From positions 43,643-107,642 of the IMG/VR virus record IMGVR_UViG_3300028284_000003: a stretch of DNA of 64,000 nt; one strand, given 5' to 3'. Under the pieces are notes generated by a model. That model worked only from the letters and a program-made list of their open reading frames with translations, did not search any database and was not told where the DNA came from. Position 1 is the first letter of the stretch; every line of letters starts with the position of its first letter. Shown here one piece after another: positions 39,781 through 48,416 of this stretch. The stretch comes from a virus. The position numbers and the translations under genes were made by a program.

Positions 39781-41229
39781 TTATACTGTTTCGCCATCAG
39801 CTAGTTCAACGTCTCTTTTATTTACTTTAATTGGTTTTTCATCAGCAAATACTGTAATTGATTCATCTTGACCAGATGTTGTATAAGCTTCAGCGTCAAT
39901 TTGAACCTCTGTGCCTTCTGCATATTCTTCAGTTTTGTATTTAAGAGTTCCTGGTACATAACCATCTTGTCTAGATACAACTTCTTCTTCAATCTCAGCT
40001 TCATTAGTAGCTTCATCTATAGAAGCTTCTAATTCTTCTTGATCTTCTTCAGATTTTTTAGGTTCTGATAAATCATTTAAATTAGATTCAATATCAGCTG
40101 CAACATCTTCTGCTATTTGTAATAATTCTTCAAATGATTTTTTATCTTCTTTAACTACTTCTTTAGCACCTTCTTCGCCTTCATCACTTGGCGCAGAATC
40201 ATCTGCTTCTTCCTTTGTATCAGGCGTTGTAATATCCTTTGTGTCTTTTTTAATATCTTCAGCTTCAACTCCAGCCTCATCTCCGGCTTCTTCGTTAGTA
40301 GTTTCTTCAGTTGTAGCATCTGTTTCAGTTTCTTCAGTTGTAGCTTCAGTTTCTTCAGTTGTAGCTTCAGTTTCAGTTTCTTCAGTTGTAGCTTCAGTTT
40401 CACAAACACATCCGTCTGTTCCACATTTTCCACAACCTTCGTCTACTTTTTCAGTACCGTTTTTAATAGCTTCAACCTCTTCTTCTAATATTTTAATTTC
40501 ACTGTTAATTAATGTATCAGCTTCTTTAACTTCTTGAATTGATTTATCAGCCTCAGCAATAACTCCTCTTTGATCTTTTAAGAACGCTATCATTTGCTCT
40601 AGAATGCTGATTTTATTTAATTTTTCAGCAGCTTCTTTTCTTGCACCTTCTAAAAGTTCTTGAGTCATATCAGTTATTTCATAACCTGTTTGCTCTTTAA
40701 CATAATCAAATGCAGCATTTGCATCTAATTTACCAAACTTATAAATCTTATTTGCTTCATTCATTCTATAAACGTAGAAGTCTTCGTTTAATTTCATAAC
40801 ATAACACTTAACATTACCTTCTTCAATTTTTTGAGCAAAATCAAGAGATACAAAATTATTGATGTTTTGAGCAGCATATTCAAAAAGTTGAATTTTTGCT
40901 TTGTTTGTATAATTTACAATACCTGCTGATAATAAATGATTTGTTAAACTTTCAGCTAAAACTTCGCTATTGTTAACGAAAAAGTTGTTTGATTCTCTTA
41001 CGAATCTAATTCTATTAATTCCATTAAACCATGTTAAACCTTCATTAGTTAATGTAAAATTGTTTAATGCTAAAACTAAGCTTCTAAACTCACCAGGAGC
41101 TGTAGTAATTTCTGCTTCAGTAATTGTATTTTCATTAACTAAAAATGCTTTACCGTCTAATGCGATGTAACTTTCTCCTGATTCGGTAACGAATACTGGA
41201 GAAATAATTTCTTTTGTAACTTGTGCCAT
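39781..41229 (-). CDS. acidic repeat-containing structural-region protein, 482 aa
   Basis: N-terminal half (about 1-200) is an ordered, unrecognised domain (FRSLVLALNNFTLTNEGLTW). Then comes a coiled coil (about 215-255), a cysteine pair cluster (CGKCGTDGCVC), and tandem EATTEETE repeats followed by a very acidic stretch to about residue 400, ending in a small beta-like domain. Several TE/NE sites (NTITE, VLAE) could be protease targets. It lies between gp15 and gp55 with a late-type box and terminator. It could be a head core or decoration protein. Confidence 0.65.
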   Translation of the reverse strand: MAQVTKEIISPVFVTESGESYIALDGKAFLVNENTITEAEITTAPGEFRSLVLALNNFTLTNEGLTWFNGINRIRFVRESNNFFVNNSEVLAESLTNHLLSAGIVNYTNKAKIQLFEYAAQNINNFVSLDFAQKIEEGNVKCYVMKLNEDFYVYRMNEANKIYKFGKLDANAAFDYVKEQTGYEITDMTQELLEGARKEAAEKLNKISILEQMIAFLKDQRGVIAEADKSIQEVKEADTLINSEIKILEEEVEAIKNGTEKVDEGCGKCGTDGCVCETEATTEETETEATTEETEATTEETETDATTEETTNEEAGDEAGVEAEDIKKDTKDITTPDTKEEADDSAPSDEGEEGAKEVVKEDKKSFEELLQIAEDVAADIESNLNDLSEPKKSEEDQEELEASIDEATNEAEIEEEVVSRQDGYVPGTLKYKTEEYAEGTEVQIDAEAYTTSGQDESITVFADEKPIKVNKRDVELADGETV

Positions 41230-41260
41230 TTTTAATGTTTTTATTTATTTTATATATTAA

Positions 41261-42034
41261 TTATATATCTAAACCCTCGTCTAAAGATTCGTTAATTTGT
41301 TTTTCATCAGAATAGTTATGAGTTAGCTTAAACATTCTTTTACCAATATGCCTCTCTGTTTCAAAATCTATTGCTGGCATAAATGAATTTACCTCAACAC
41401 TGAATGTTATTTTATAATTGCCCTTATCGTCAAAACTATATTCAATAGGGTTTTCTTTACCATAATCATCTGGCATTGCATAATAGGCTGCAATTCTATA
41501 TAGCCCTTCATCTAAATGTCCAACCTCTGCATTATATTGATTAGATTTATATAATTTCTTTACTAACTGTTCAGTGCATTTAAAGATGTCTAAGAGACTA
41601 CTCAAGACTATTTCAATATCTAATGAAAATGTCATTGGGATCATTTCAAACTCAGCCTTATACCCCTCTAAAAGACCTTGGTCATTCATCTTACTATACT
41701 CTCCAACATTTCTCTTATTTACAAGTTTTGATGGATCAACTGTCATTGATGTAAGGTTAACAACTCCTCTTGGAATTGCATCGTAATTTCCGTCTGCTCC
41801 AATTGGATTTGGGCTACATTCAAAGCCATTTGCTGTTGAAAAAAGAAAGTTATCTTTTAAGAAATTTTCATCTCCAGTGATTGAATAGTAAAAAGGTACA
41901 TCTATTTCTGAACGTGTATCGTTGTCAAGTTGTCTATAAAAACTAACCTTTTTATTTAAGTCTGCAAGCAAGCCAATAATAAGGTGTCTGATCACGGAAT
42001 CATCTTTATTAAACTTCAAGTTATAGGTTGACAT
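41261..42034 (-). CDS. 15: tail sheath terminator / stabiliser (gp15-like)
   Basis: 257 residues (T4 gp15 is 272). The scheme matches gp15: KVSFYRQLDNDTRSEIDVPF near residue 30 (T4 IKRQLESGDKFIRVPITYAS), AIPRGVVNLTSMTVDPSKLV, YKAEFEMIPMTFSLDIEIVL, and a C-terminal KITFSVEVNSFMPAIDFE (T4 IEWSLTFEVNGWMYPPVDD). Gp15 caps the sheath and joins it to the head. A late-type box lies 20 bases upstream. Confidence 0.72.
   Translation of the reverse strand: MSTYNLKFNKDDSVIRHLIIGLLADLNKKVSFYRQLDNDTRSEIDVPFYYSITGDENFLKDNFLFSTANGFECSPNPIGADGNYDAIPRGVVNLTSMTVDPSKLVNKRNVGEYSKMNDQGLLEGYKAEFEMIPMTFSLDIEIVLSSLLDIFKCTEQLVKKLYKSNQYNAEVGHLDEGLYRIAAYYAMPDDYGKENPIEYSFDDKGNYKITFSVEVNSFMPAIDFETERHIGKRMFKLTHNYSDEKQINESLDEGLDI
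41262..41269 (-). promoter_or_regulatory. candidate late promoter box GATATATA
   Basis: GATATATAATTAATATATA on the minus strand, about 33 bases before the acidic repeat protein gene. Confidence 0.52.
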
Positions 42035-42053
42035 CTATTTCTTTATTTTTGTT

Positions 42054-42061
42054 TATATATC
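42054..42061 (-). promoter_or_regulatory. candidate late promoter box GATATATA
   Basis: GATATATA on the minus strand, 20 bases before the gp15-like gene. The 90 bases up to the gp46 stop hold no other clear gene. Confidence 0.55.
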
Positions 42062-42127
42062 TACAATTATTAAAGTGCCATTGTTTCATCGCTTTTTCTT
42101 AAATTGTATGTTGCCATTTATTATATA

Positions 42128-43798
42128 TCATTCTATTTTTTCAATAGTAAACTTTGAAAATCCATTCTCTCTATGAATCTGTATTTTCTGATCAAAGATC
42201 TCATGAGGCAATTCAGTGTGATTAATAACAAATGTATTTAGTCCATTTTCTTTAATTACTTCATTAAGAATTTTAAGTACGTTATAGACTCCATCTTGAT
42301 CGACTGAACTTAACAACTCATCTAAAAACATAAGGTTAAGTTGTGGAAACCTTAGTTTTAGTATTTTAATAATAGCAATAATAACTATAAAGTCTGCCTT
42401 CTTTCTCTCACCTGTTGAAAGTGTTAGAGGATTTATATCTTCTCCTAAATGATTAATAATACAATCGAACTTTTCATTAAATCTAATATGAAATGGAAGG
42501 TGCATTGTCTGAGCCATCATTGCGATATTAGCATTTAATCCTGGAAGTATCGTTTGTACTGCAAGATTCTTTACGCCATCATCTCCTAAGACTTCTTCTA
42601 AGATTGTCATAAATGCATCTTGTTGTGCTATCTCTTCTCTCTTACCTGATTTACTTTCTTCTGATTTTTCAAACTCTGCAATAATTTGCTTTAGATGTTG
42701 AAATTGAGTTGAATCTTGAGTTGATTCTTTTATTTTAATTAAAGCTTCTTTAATATCTTTAATAGAGTATCGTAGGTTATTGATTCTTATTTCAACTTGT
42801 TTTTTCTTACTTCTTAATTCACTTACTTTTCCTTCAGCTATTGTAATTTCTTCTTTTAATTTACTTGAATTTTTAGAGTTATTTTCAATCTGTGTTTTAA
42901 ATTCATCTCCTTTTTTCTGGTGCCAATCAGTATCTAACTCTGTTTCACACGAACCACAAAAACCGGATTCGTATAATTCAATTTTTTTCTGTAAGTATTG
43001 ATTCTCTCGTTCAAGGTCTCGCTGCTGAATACTCATGTTACCTGCTTTATCTCTTGCTCCTTCAATTTTACTATCAATATGGCTTCTCGCCTCGTTTAAT
43101 TTCTTAACATTATCTCCATGTTCTAATAGTTCATCTTTTAAGGCTTCAACCTTTGCTTTATCTTTCTTATGAGACTCTTCAACTAAGTTATTTAGTTTAA
43201 GTCTTACTGAAGAAATTGATTCCATAATCTGATTAAGTTCAGAATCATAAGAATCTATTTCCATTTTAATTTGCTTACGTTCTTCTTTAACGTTCCTAAA
43301 CATATCGTTTAAAACTGAAAAACCAAACATCTTATCAATGATTTGTTTTTTATCACTTGAATTCATAGTCAGAAAAGACTTAAAATCATTAATACTTAAA
43401 ATAATAATATTCTTAAAAACATGATATGGTATTCCAAAAATCTCATCTTCTAAATATTCTTGTACAGATTTTTTACCTGCTTTATCAAACTCTACACCAT
43501 TAATTAAAACCTTAAATCGATTTGGCATTAGCCCTCTTTCGATTTCAACGATCATGTCATTACACTGTAAGTTTATTTTAACCCATAACTCTTTATTAAT
43601 TCTATTTGGTAGATCAGCGAGTTTTACACCTTCAACCTTTCCATATAATGCATATATAATACTATTGGCTATTGTGGTTTTTCCATGTCCGTTTTTACCT
43701 AATGTTAAATATAACTGTGCTTGGTCTTCAAACTCAATTGTTTGAATTTGATTACCATAACTTGCAAAATTCTTAAATTCTATGCTATTAATTTTCAT
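42128..43798 (-). CDS. 46: recombination nuclease ATPase subunit (gp46, SbcC/Rad50-like)
   Basis: 556 residues, equal in size to T4 gp46. Walker A GKNGHGKTT at about residues 34-42, a long coiled coil from about 170 to 400 interrupted by the zinc-hook CGSC, ABC signature LSTGERKK, and Walker B LNLMFLDELLSS. With gp47 it resects DNA ends for recombination-dependent replication and degrades host DNA. It overlaps gp47 by 11 bases. Confidence 0.95.
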   Translation of the reverse strand: MKINSIEFKNFASYGNQIQTIEFEDQAQLYLTLGKNGHGKTTIANSIIYALYGKVEGVKLADLPNRINKELWVKINLQCNDMIVEIERGLMPNRFKVLINGVEFDKAGKKSVQEYLEDEIFGIPYHVFKNIIILSINDFKSFLTMNSSDKKQIIDKMFGFSVLNDMFRNVKEERKQIKMEIDSYDSELNQIMESISSVRLKLNNLVEESHKKDKAKVEALKDELLEHGDNVKKLNEARSHIDSKIEGARDKAGNMSIQQRDLERENQYLQKKIELYESGFCGSCETELDTDWHQKKGDEFKTQIENNSKNSSKLKEEITIAEGKVSELRSKKKQVEIRINNLRYSIKDIKEALIKIKESTQDSTQFQHLKQIIAEFEKSEESKSGKREEIAQQDAFMTILEEVLGDDGVKNLAVQTILPGLNANIAMMAQTMHLPFHIRFNEKFDCIINHLGEDINPLTLSTGERKKADFIVIIAIIKILKLRFPQLNLMFLDELLSSVDQDGVYNVLKILNEVIKENGLNTFVINHTELPHEIFDQKIQIHRENGFSKFTIEKIE

Positions 43799-44909
43799 TG
43801 TCTAAGTCGTAATTATTTACACAACCATTATAAAGTTGGTTTAATTTATCTTTAATTTGTTCTTTTAATTTATTGTCAAATGTAGAAGAGTCTATGTACC
43901 TTTCACAAAGTCCCATAACACTATAGTTCTTTTGCATTTCTTCTATCTCATCTAAGTCATATAAATCCTTGTCTATAAAATTATCTTCTTGATAAATATT
44001 TGGCTCTATCCTTCTACCGATCTTTTGCACCCTGTTAATTAAATTAGACAATGCAGACGATGTGGCTATTTCAGAAGGAACATAAAGATCTACAAAGTTA
44101 TTTTTTATTTGTGCCTTAAAATTCTCAAGTGGCATATCATATAACATCTTAATATTATACCTAAGAAAGTGAGGAGATGTTGTATTTTCAAAGAAAGTTT
44201 CTTGCATATCCTTTAAATCTACGAGATCAAATCCTTTAGTGTTATTCATATCAGATCTTGTTAGTTGATATGGTACACCAACCATTAAGAGTTTATCCTT
44301 TTCTTGTCTATAATGAATATGGCCACTATATACTCTTGTATATTTTGAATAGATATTGCTTTCATTTCCATGTTGATTCTTTACCTTTGCGTTTAAGTAA
44401 ATACCTCTAACTTCAGAATGGCAAAATACAATTTCACTCTGTGGATAGTCTGCTAATGTCTCTGCCTCATGTGCTGAATCTCTTCTCCATGGCATTAACA
44501 ATATTTTTCTATCATTCCAAACATATTCAACAGGGTCTGTATAAACTTGTACATTTGGGATCCATTTAAGAGTATCTATTGAAGTAATTTCATTTGTCTT
44601 CTTAGCCCAAATATCATGATTGCCACAAATTACATGGACTGGAAGTATCTCACCTAGCCTCTCGAATAAATCCATGGCATAGTTTAAAACTTTGATGTTT
44701 ATACTCTGGCGGTTGTCAAACGTATCTCCTACCTGTACTAAAACATCACCTGGTTTTACATGTTTCTTTAATGTGGGAATAAACTCTTCCTCAAAAAAAT
44801 CTTTCTGAATCTGTAGCCATTCCATGGAATTAGACCTAACTCCAAAGTGAAGATCGCCTAATACCCATACCCTTTTTACTGGTTTACTTAGAACTCCTGA
44901 CTTAATCAT
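43788..44909 (-). CDS. 47: recombination nuclease subunit (gp47, SbcD/Mre11-like)
   Basis: 373 residues (T4 gp47 is 339). Calcineurin-like metallophosphoesterase motifs are all intact: WVLGD19LH21FG, QVGDTFDN, VICGNHD, a His in EIVFCHSEV and YSGHIHY. The nuclease works in complex with gp46. This intact enzyme contrasts with the degenerate phosphoesterase at 2061-2585. Confidence 0.95.
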   Translation of the reverse strand: MIKSGVLSKPVKRVWVLGDLHFGVRSNSMEWLQIQKDFFEEEFIPTLKKHVKPGDVLVQVGDTFDNRQSINIKVLNYAMDLFERLGEILPVHVICGNHDIWAKKTNEITSIDTLKWIPNVQVYTDPVEYVWNDRKILLMPWRRDSAHEAETLADYPQSEIVFCHSEVRGIYLNAKVKNQHGNESNIYSKYTRVYSGHIHYRQEKDKLLMVGVPYQLTRSDMNNTKGFDLVDLKDMQETFFENTTSPHFLRYNIKMLYDMPLENFKAQIKNNFVDLYVPSEIATSSALSNLINRVQKIGRRIEPNIYQEDNFIDKDLYDLDEIEEMQKNYSVMGLCERYIDSSTFDNKLKEQIKDKLNQLYNGCVNNYDLDNEN

Positions 44910-45353
44910 TTAAAAAAGTTTACTAATGTTCTTTTTTGAAAGGATGCCTGTTTTTTTATCTAATTCTGTAATTAGATCTTCTTTATAAACATTAGATAAT
45001 GAATTATAAAACTTACTTGGAGGTATATTAAAATAATTACACAGCTCAGAAAATAAATCTATCCTTGAGTATTTTTTAATTAATTCATCTACCATAAACC
45101 CGTATACTTCATTAATATCTATTTTTTTAAGTTTAGTTACATTTACAAATTCATCGATTTCATTAAATTTTTTAAATCTTGAATTTTCTATAAGTTCGTG
45201 AATATCCTTAGAAAGTATTTCATAGTGTATATTTTCTTCTTCTGAAAGATTACCTCTTACTGCTGGATCTAAATCAAAGTTAATAGATCCCTTGCCCTCC
45301 GTATCTGGAGCTTCAAAATTATTGTCAAATATTTTATCTTGTTTGTTTCTCAT
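44910..45353 (-). CDS. hypothetical protein between gp41 and gp47, 147 aa (possible gp33-like)
   Basis: Acidic N-terminal third, probably disordered (FEAPDTEGKGSINFDLDPAV), then helices. The C-terminal part (KKYSRIDLFSELCNYFNIPP, then VYKEDLITELDKKTGIL) has the feel of the small late-transcription coactivator gp33 of marine T4-type phages, which has an ID-x-x-x-x-C then L-K-E-K-I pattern. The match is weak. It abuts gp41 and gp47 in the replication operon. Confidence 0.6.
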   Translation of the reverse strand: MRNKQDKIFDNNFEAPDTEGKGSINFDLDPAVRGNLSEEENIHYEILSKDIHELIENSRFKKFNEIDEFVNVTKLKKIDINEVYGFMVDELIKKYSRIDLFSELCNYFNIPPSKFYNSLSNVYKEDLITELDKKTGILSKKNISKLF

Positions 45354-45355
45354 AT

Positions 45356-46672
45356 CTATATTGCGTGTAAATTACTCATTGTTATTTCTTCAGTTTCCAT
45401 TAATCTCATATATGAGTAGTTAATGTCTAACTTACATTTTGTTCCCTTGCCTTCACCATCTCTGATTTTAAGGACTTTTAATCTGTATTCATTTGCTGCT
45501 CTCATAATATCATCTTGAATAATTCCAAGCATAACATCAGCCGTATGAGAAAGACCTGCAGATTCTGCAATATCGGTCATTGTAATATCTGAAGAGTTGT
45601 AACCGCTTCTTGTAATTTGAGTTGCTGTAACGATTAGCCAATTATTTCTAATACCCATTGCTCTAAGATCTTCTGCAATTTGCTTGATCTTCATATAGGT
45701 ATTTTCAGTGTTTTGATTTCTATAATTTGCTAAGATGTTAATATAATCTATAACAACTGCTCCTAACTTAATTCCTTTTTCTTCTTCAATTTGTGCAAGA
45801 TATGCTTCAATGTCAAGCACGGTAGCTTGAGACGTTGGGAATTGTCTAACATGTAAACTACCTGGAGGAGTAAATCCATTTCCTACTGTTTCTAATTTTC
45901 TTTTAATAAAATCTTTATTCTTACCTTTTTCATTATAGTCACTAATGTTAATACCTAAAAGGTTTGCTCCGATTCTTTTAACAAATTTATGTGCTGCCAT
46001 TTCAGCGGTAATGACGGCGGTGTTGGTTCCCATCTTAACGAATTGAGCTGCGTCATTTGCTAAGAAAATGGATTTACCAATATTCTGTTCACCCGCATAA
46101 ACTACTAAATTACCGCCTTTGTCATATCCTCCGCCTAATACTCTATCTAAAAAGTTATATCCTGTACTAATTTTATCAGTCTCTTTTTGATCATGTGATT
46201 CTGCATCGAAAAAATCAAGACCAAGATCACTGTTAAATGTAAGATTATTTCTTTCATTTATTAATGTCTTAACCTTTGTAATTATATGATCAGTATTTTC
46301 AGGAGTTACAGTCGTTGTTTTAATAAACTCAATAGTGTCAATAAGAGTTGTATCAAAGTTTCTCCATTTAATCCATGATTCTGCAGTAGATGTTAGCCAC
46401 TCTTCATCATATTGATCTAAGTCTACTTCAAATATTAAATTAATTATACTATCACTAATTTTATCTTTAGCCGTTTTTGCATTTTTAACAAGAAGTCTTA
46501 ACTGTTCCTTTGAAGGAGTTTCATTAAACTTCATAAAAAACTTAAGAGCAAGTGATGAAAGTATATCAATCTCTTCAGATGAATAAAAACTTGTCTTAAT
46601 TGCCTGTAAATATTTAGGTTTTTCTAATGAAAACCTAAAAAACATTTTTTCATAATCTTGGCTAAATTCCAT
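45356..46672 (-). CDS. 41: replicative DNA helicase (gp41, DnaB family)
   Basis: 438 residues (T4 gp41 is 475). TGYNFLDRVLGGGYDKGGNL leads to Walker A GEQNIGKS at 194-201, ITAEMAAHKFVKR, Walker B AVVIDYINIL, and the conserved TATQITRSGYNSSD with sensor Gln and DIAESAGLSHTAD, then LKIRDGEG. A helical N-terminal domain precedes. It unwinds 5'-3' at the fork. The primase is not in this window. Confidence 0.93.
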   Translation of the reverse strand: MEFSQDYEKMFFRFSLEKPKYLQAIKTSFYSSEEIDILSSLALKFFMKFNETPSKEQLRLLVKNAKTAKDKISDSIINLIFEVDLDQYDEEWLTSTAESWIKWRNFDTTLIDTIEFIKTTTVTPENTDHIITKVKTLINERNNLTFNSDLGLDFFDAESHDQKETDKISTGYNFLDRVLGGGYDKGGNLVVYAGEQNIGKSIFLANDAAQFVKMGTNTAVITAEMAAHKFVKRIGANLLGINISDYNEKGKNKDFIKRKLETVGNGFTPPGSLHVRQFPTSQATVLDIEAYLAQIEEEKGIKLGAVVIDYINILANYRNQNTENTYMKIKQIAEDLRAMGIRNNWLIVTATQITRSGYNSSDITMTDIAESAGLSHTADVMLGIIQDDIMRAANEYRLKVLKIRDGEGKGTKCKLDINYSYMRLMETEEITMSNLHAI

Positions 46673-46678
46673 AATAGT

Positions 46679-46975
46679 TTAATTAAACGGGTTGTTTATT
46701 ATTTTATAGGACTCTTTACCTTTTGTTTCATTTACCGGTTCAATATAACCTTCTTTAACTAATTTTGCTAAAGCTTTATCCACTCTTTCTGGATCTGCGT
46801 TTTTTAAATGATATTTCATACTTGCATGTTTTGTGAAATTGTGGTTAGTATCTCCAATATGTCTTTTTATTTTTTCATATAAAATGTCAAATCCATCTGG
46901 GTAAGAAGGCAACGTATCTTGTATTCCTAAAATATATTTAATAGGAAGTTTATCTTCATTTATTTGTAAACTCAT
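46679..46975 (-). CDS. hypothetical winged-helix-like protein, 98 aa
   Basis: Helical N-terminus with FDILYEKIKRHIG, then a helix and a strand pair, KHASMKYHLKNADPERVDKA followed by LAKLVKEGYIEPVNETKG and ESYKIIN. This resembles a winged-helix recognition helix and wing (LVKEGYI...). It overlaps uvsX by four bases and precedes gp41, so it may act with the recombination or replication machinery. Confidence 0.55.
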   Translation of the reverse strand: MSLQINEDKLPIKYILGIQDTLPSYPDGFDILYEKIKRHIGDTNHNFTKHASMKYHLKNADPERVDKALAKLVKEGYIEPVNETKGKESYKIINNPFN

Positions 46976-48087
46976 TCTGTAGTCTCTTCTAATATTGCGT
47001 CAACATCAACGTCTTCTGACATTGCACTATAATTAAACAGTGGCTGAATGTGCTCATTGATTTTTTCAAGTACTTCTTTTGTAAATACCTTTTCAGTAAA
47101 GAAGTCTTTATTTGAGACTGGCTTATCTAAGTGCTTACATATCCAAGTTCTTGAAGTTGCCTTAATTTCAGGTTTTCCATTTTTATCAAAACTTCCTCTA
47201 TCAACTCCACAAACATCCCATGAAACATATTGTTCAAGACCTACGTAAGGATTCATTCCTTGAGTAAAGTGTAAATGAAATTTAATTGGAGTTGGCTTTG
47301 CAAATCTGTTTTTGTTTGGTTTCGCCGTAACTATAATTCCTGTTTTCTCAGTACCTTCTTTAAGTTGTGCTTTATTTAAGAATAAAACAATAGATGCTGC
47401 ATATTCAGGACCTGTACCTCCACCTGCTATTTGTTGTGCAATAAAGCCTTGTGTCATATAAGTGTGGTTAGTAAATAAGAAAGGTATTTTAAGATCTGCC
47501 AATGGAGTCATAATAATTCTAAAAATAGATTTAAGAATTTTGGCTCTTGTCATATCAGCCTTTTCACTACCACTGACTGCATCATTGATTTCTTTTTGAG
47601 TTGCCAAGTTTCCAGCACTATCAAGAATAATCATAACCTTAGGTACTGTGCCACCCGTTCTTTTTACTTCTTGCATTTTAGTTGTGATCGTTGTGATTGA
47701 ATGTCTAAAATCTTGTACAGTATTTACCGGTTGATAATTAACCTTAGCTAAATCAATTCCAAACTTTGCCATTAATTGTTTATCAACAGCCGCTTCACTA
47801 TCATAAAAAATAACATTGTAACCCATGTCGATTGCACGTTTTACACTATTTAATATGAGGAAAGTTTTACCTGTTCCAGAAGGACCTGCTAATGCACATG
47901 TTCTACTATTTGGCCAACCTCCAAAGAGACTACCGCTTACACATGCATTTAAATGATAGTTTCCAGTATCAATATATTCTGTTACTTCACTAAAATCACT
48001 ATTTTCCATTATACTTCCTAATGGATTTATATTTGCTAATTCAGCGTTAATATCACTGAAATTAAATTCAACTTTCTTTTTTGCCAT
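46972..48087 (-). CDS. uvsX: RecA-like recombinase UvsX
   Basis: 371 residues (T4 UvsX is 391). LNACVSGSLFGGWPNSRTCA then Walker A GPSGTGKT at 68-75, VIFYDSEAAVDKQLM (Walker-like Glu), VMIILDSAGNLATQKEIND (Walker B) and the DNA-binding loop FTNHTYMTQGFIAQQIAGGG. It performs strand exchange in recombination-dependent replication. Immediately upstream of the small winged-helix gene and gp41. Confidence 0.95.
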   Translation of the reverse strand: MAKKKVEFNFSDINAELANINPLGSIMENSDFSEVTEYIDTGNYHLNACVSGSLFGGWPNSRTCALAGPSGTGKTFLILNSVKRAIDMGYNVIFYDSEAAVDKQLMAKFGIDLAKVNYQPVNTVQDFRHSITTITTKMQEVKRTGGTVPKVMIILDSAGNLATQKEINDAVSGSEKADMTRAKILKSIFRIIMTPLADLKIPFLFTNHTYMTQGFIAQQIAGGGTGPEYAASIVLFLNKAQLKEGTEKTGIIVTAKPNKNRFAKPTPIKFHLHFTQGMNPYVGLEQYVSWDVCGVDRGSFDKNGKPEIKATSRTWICKHLDKPVSNKDFFTEKVFTKEVLEKINEHIQPLFNYSAMSEDVDVDAILEETTE

Positions 48088-48088
48088 T

Positions 48089-48265
48089 TTATTTGTTTAT
48101 TTTTTCGAATAACTTAGATTCTTTTTCTCTAATATTGTTTAATTCTTTTATTAAGACTTCAGCCTTTTGTTTAATATTACTCATCTCATTTTTTAAAGTA
48201 TTGAATTCTTTTTGAATTGCAACATACTCTTGTAATATTAATTCTTCTTCTTTAGAAAGGTCCAT
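48089..48265 (-). CDS. small coiled-coil protein, 58 aa
   Basis: Starts MDLSKEEELILQEYVAIQKE from the ATG at 48265, which overlaps the stop region of the preceding small gene. An ATG 11 codons upstream gives a longer but more heavily overlapping form. Almost all of it is heptad-like coiled coil with Glu/Lys/Leu. It immediately precedes uvsX. No family recognised. Confidence 0.55.
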   Translation of the reverse strand: MDLSKEEELILQEYVAIQKEFNTLKNEMSNIKQKAEVLIKELNNIREKESKLFEKINK

Positions 48266-48407
48266 AGTCTTTAATTCTTTTTTGTTTTGCTGCCTCATTT
48301 ACTTTTTCTGAGAAATGTTCTCTAAAATAAATTGCAACCTTTTTTCCTAATTCAGTGTAGTTTGGGTTTTCAGCCACTAATTCGCAAACGTAGTCTTCTA
48401 TATTCAT
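48252..48407 (-). CDS. small hypothetical protein, 51 aa
   Basis: A 52-codon frame beginning MNIEDYVCELVAENPNYTEL and ending QKRIKDYGPF. Helical, with a basic second half. It begins nine bases downstream of the polymerase C-half stop and overlaps the next gene by 14 bases, so it belongs to this operon. No family recognised. Confidence 0.55.
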   Translation of the reverse strand: MNIEDYVCELVAENPNYTELGKKVAIYFREHFSEKVNEAAKQKRIKDYGPF

Positions 48408-48416
48408 ATGTTTATT

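Noticed and set aside
40155-40433. Lys/Leu-rich frame within the acidic repeat gene, and its plus-strand Ser/Val counterpart
   Set aside because: Both are out-of-frame readings of the tandem repeat that encodes Glu/Thr in the real gene.
42070-42117. 15-codon frame (MATYNLRKSDETMAL) between gp15 and gp46
   Set aside because: Too short to support as a gene without expression data.
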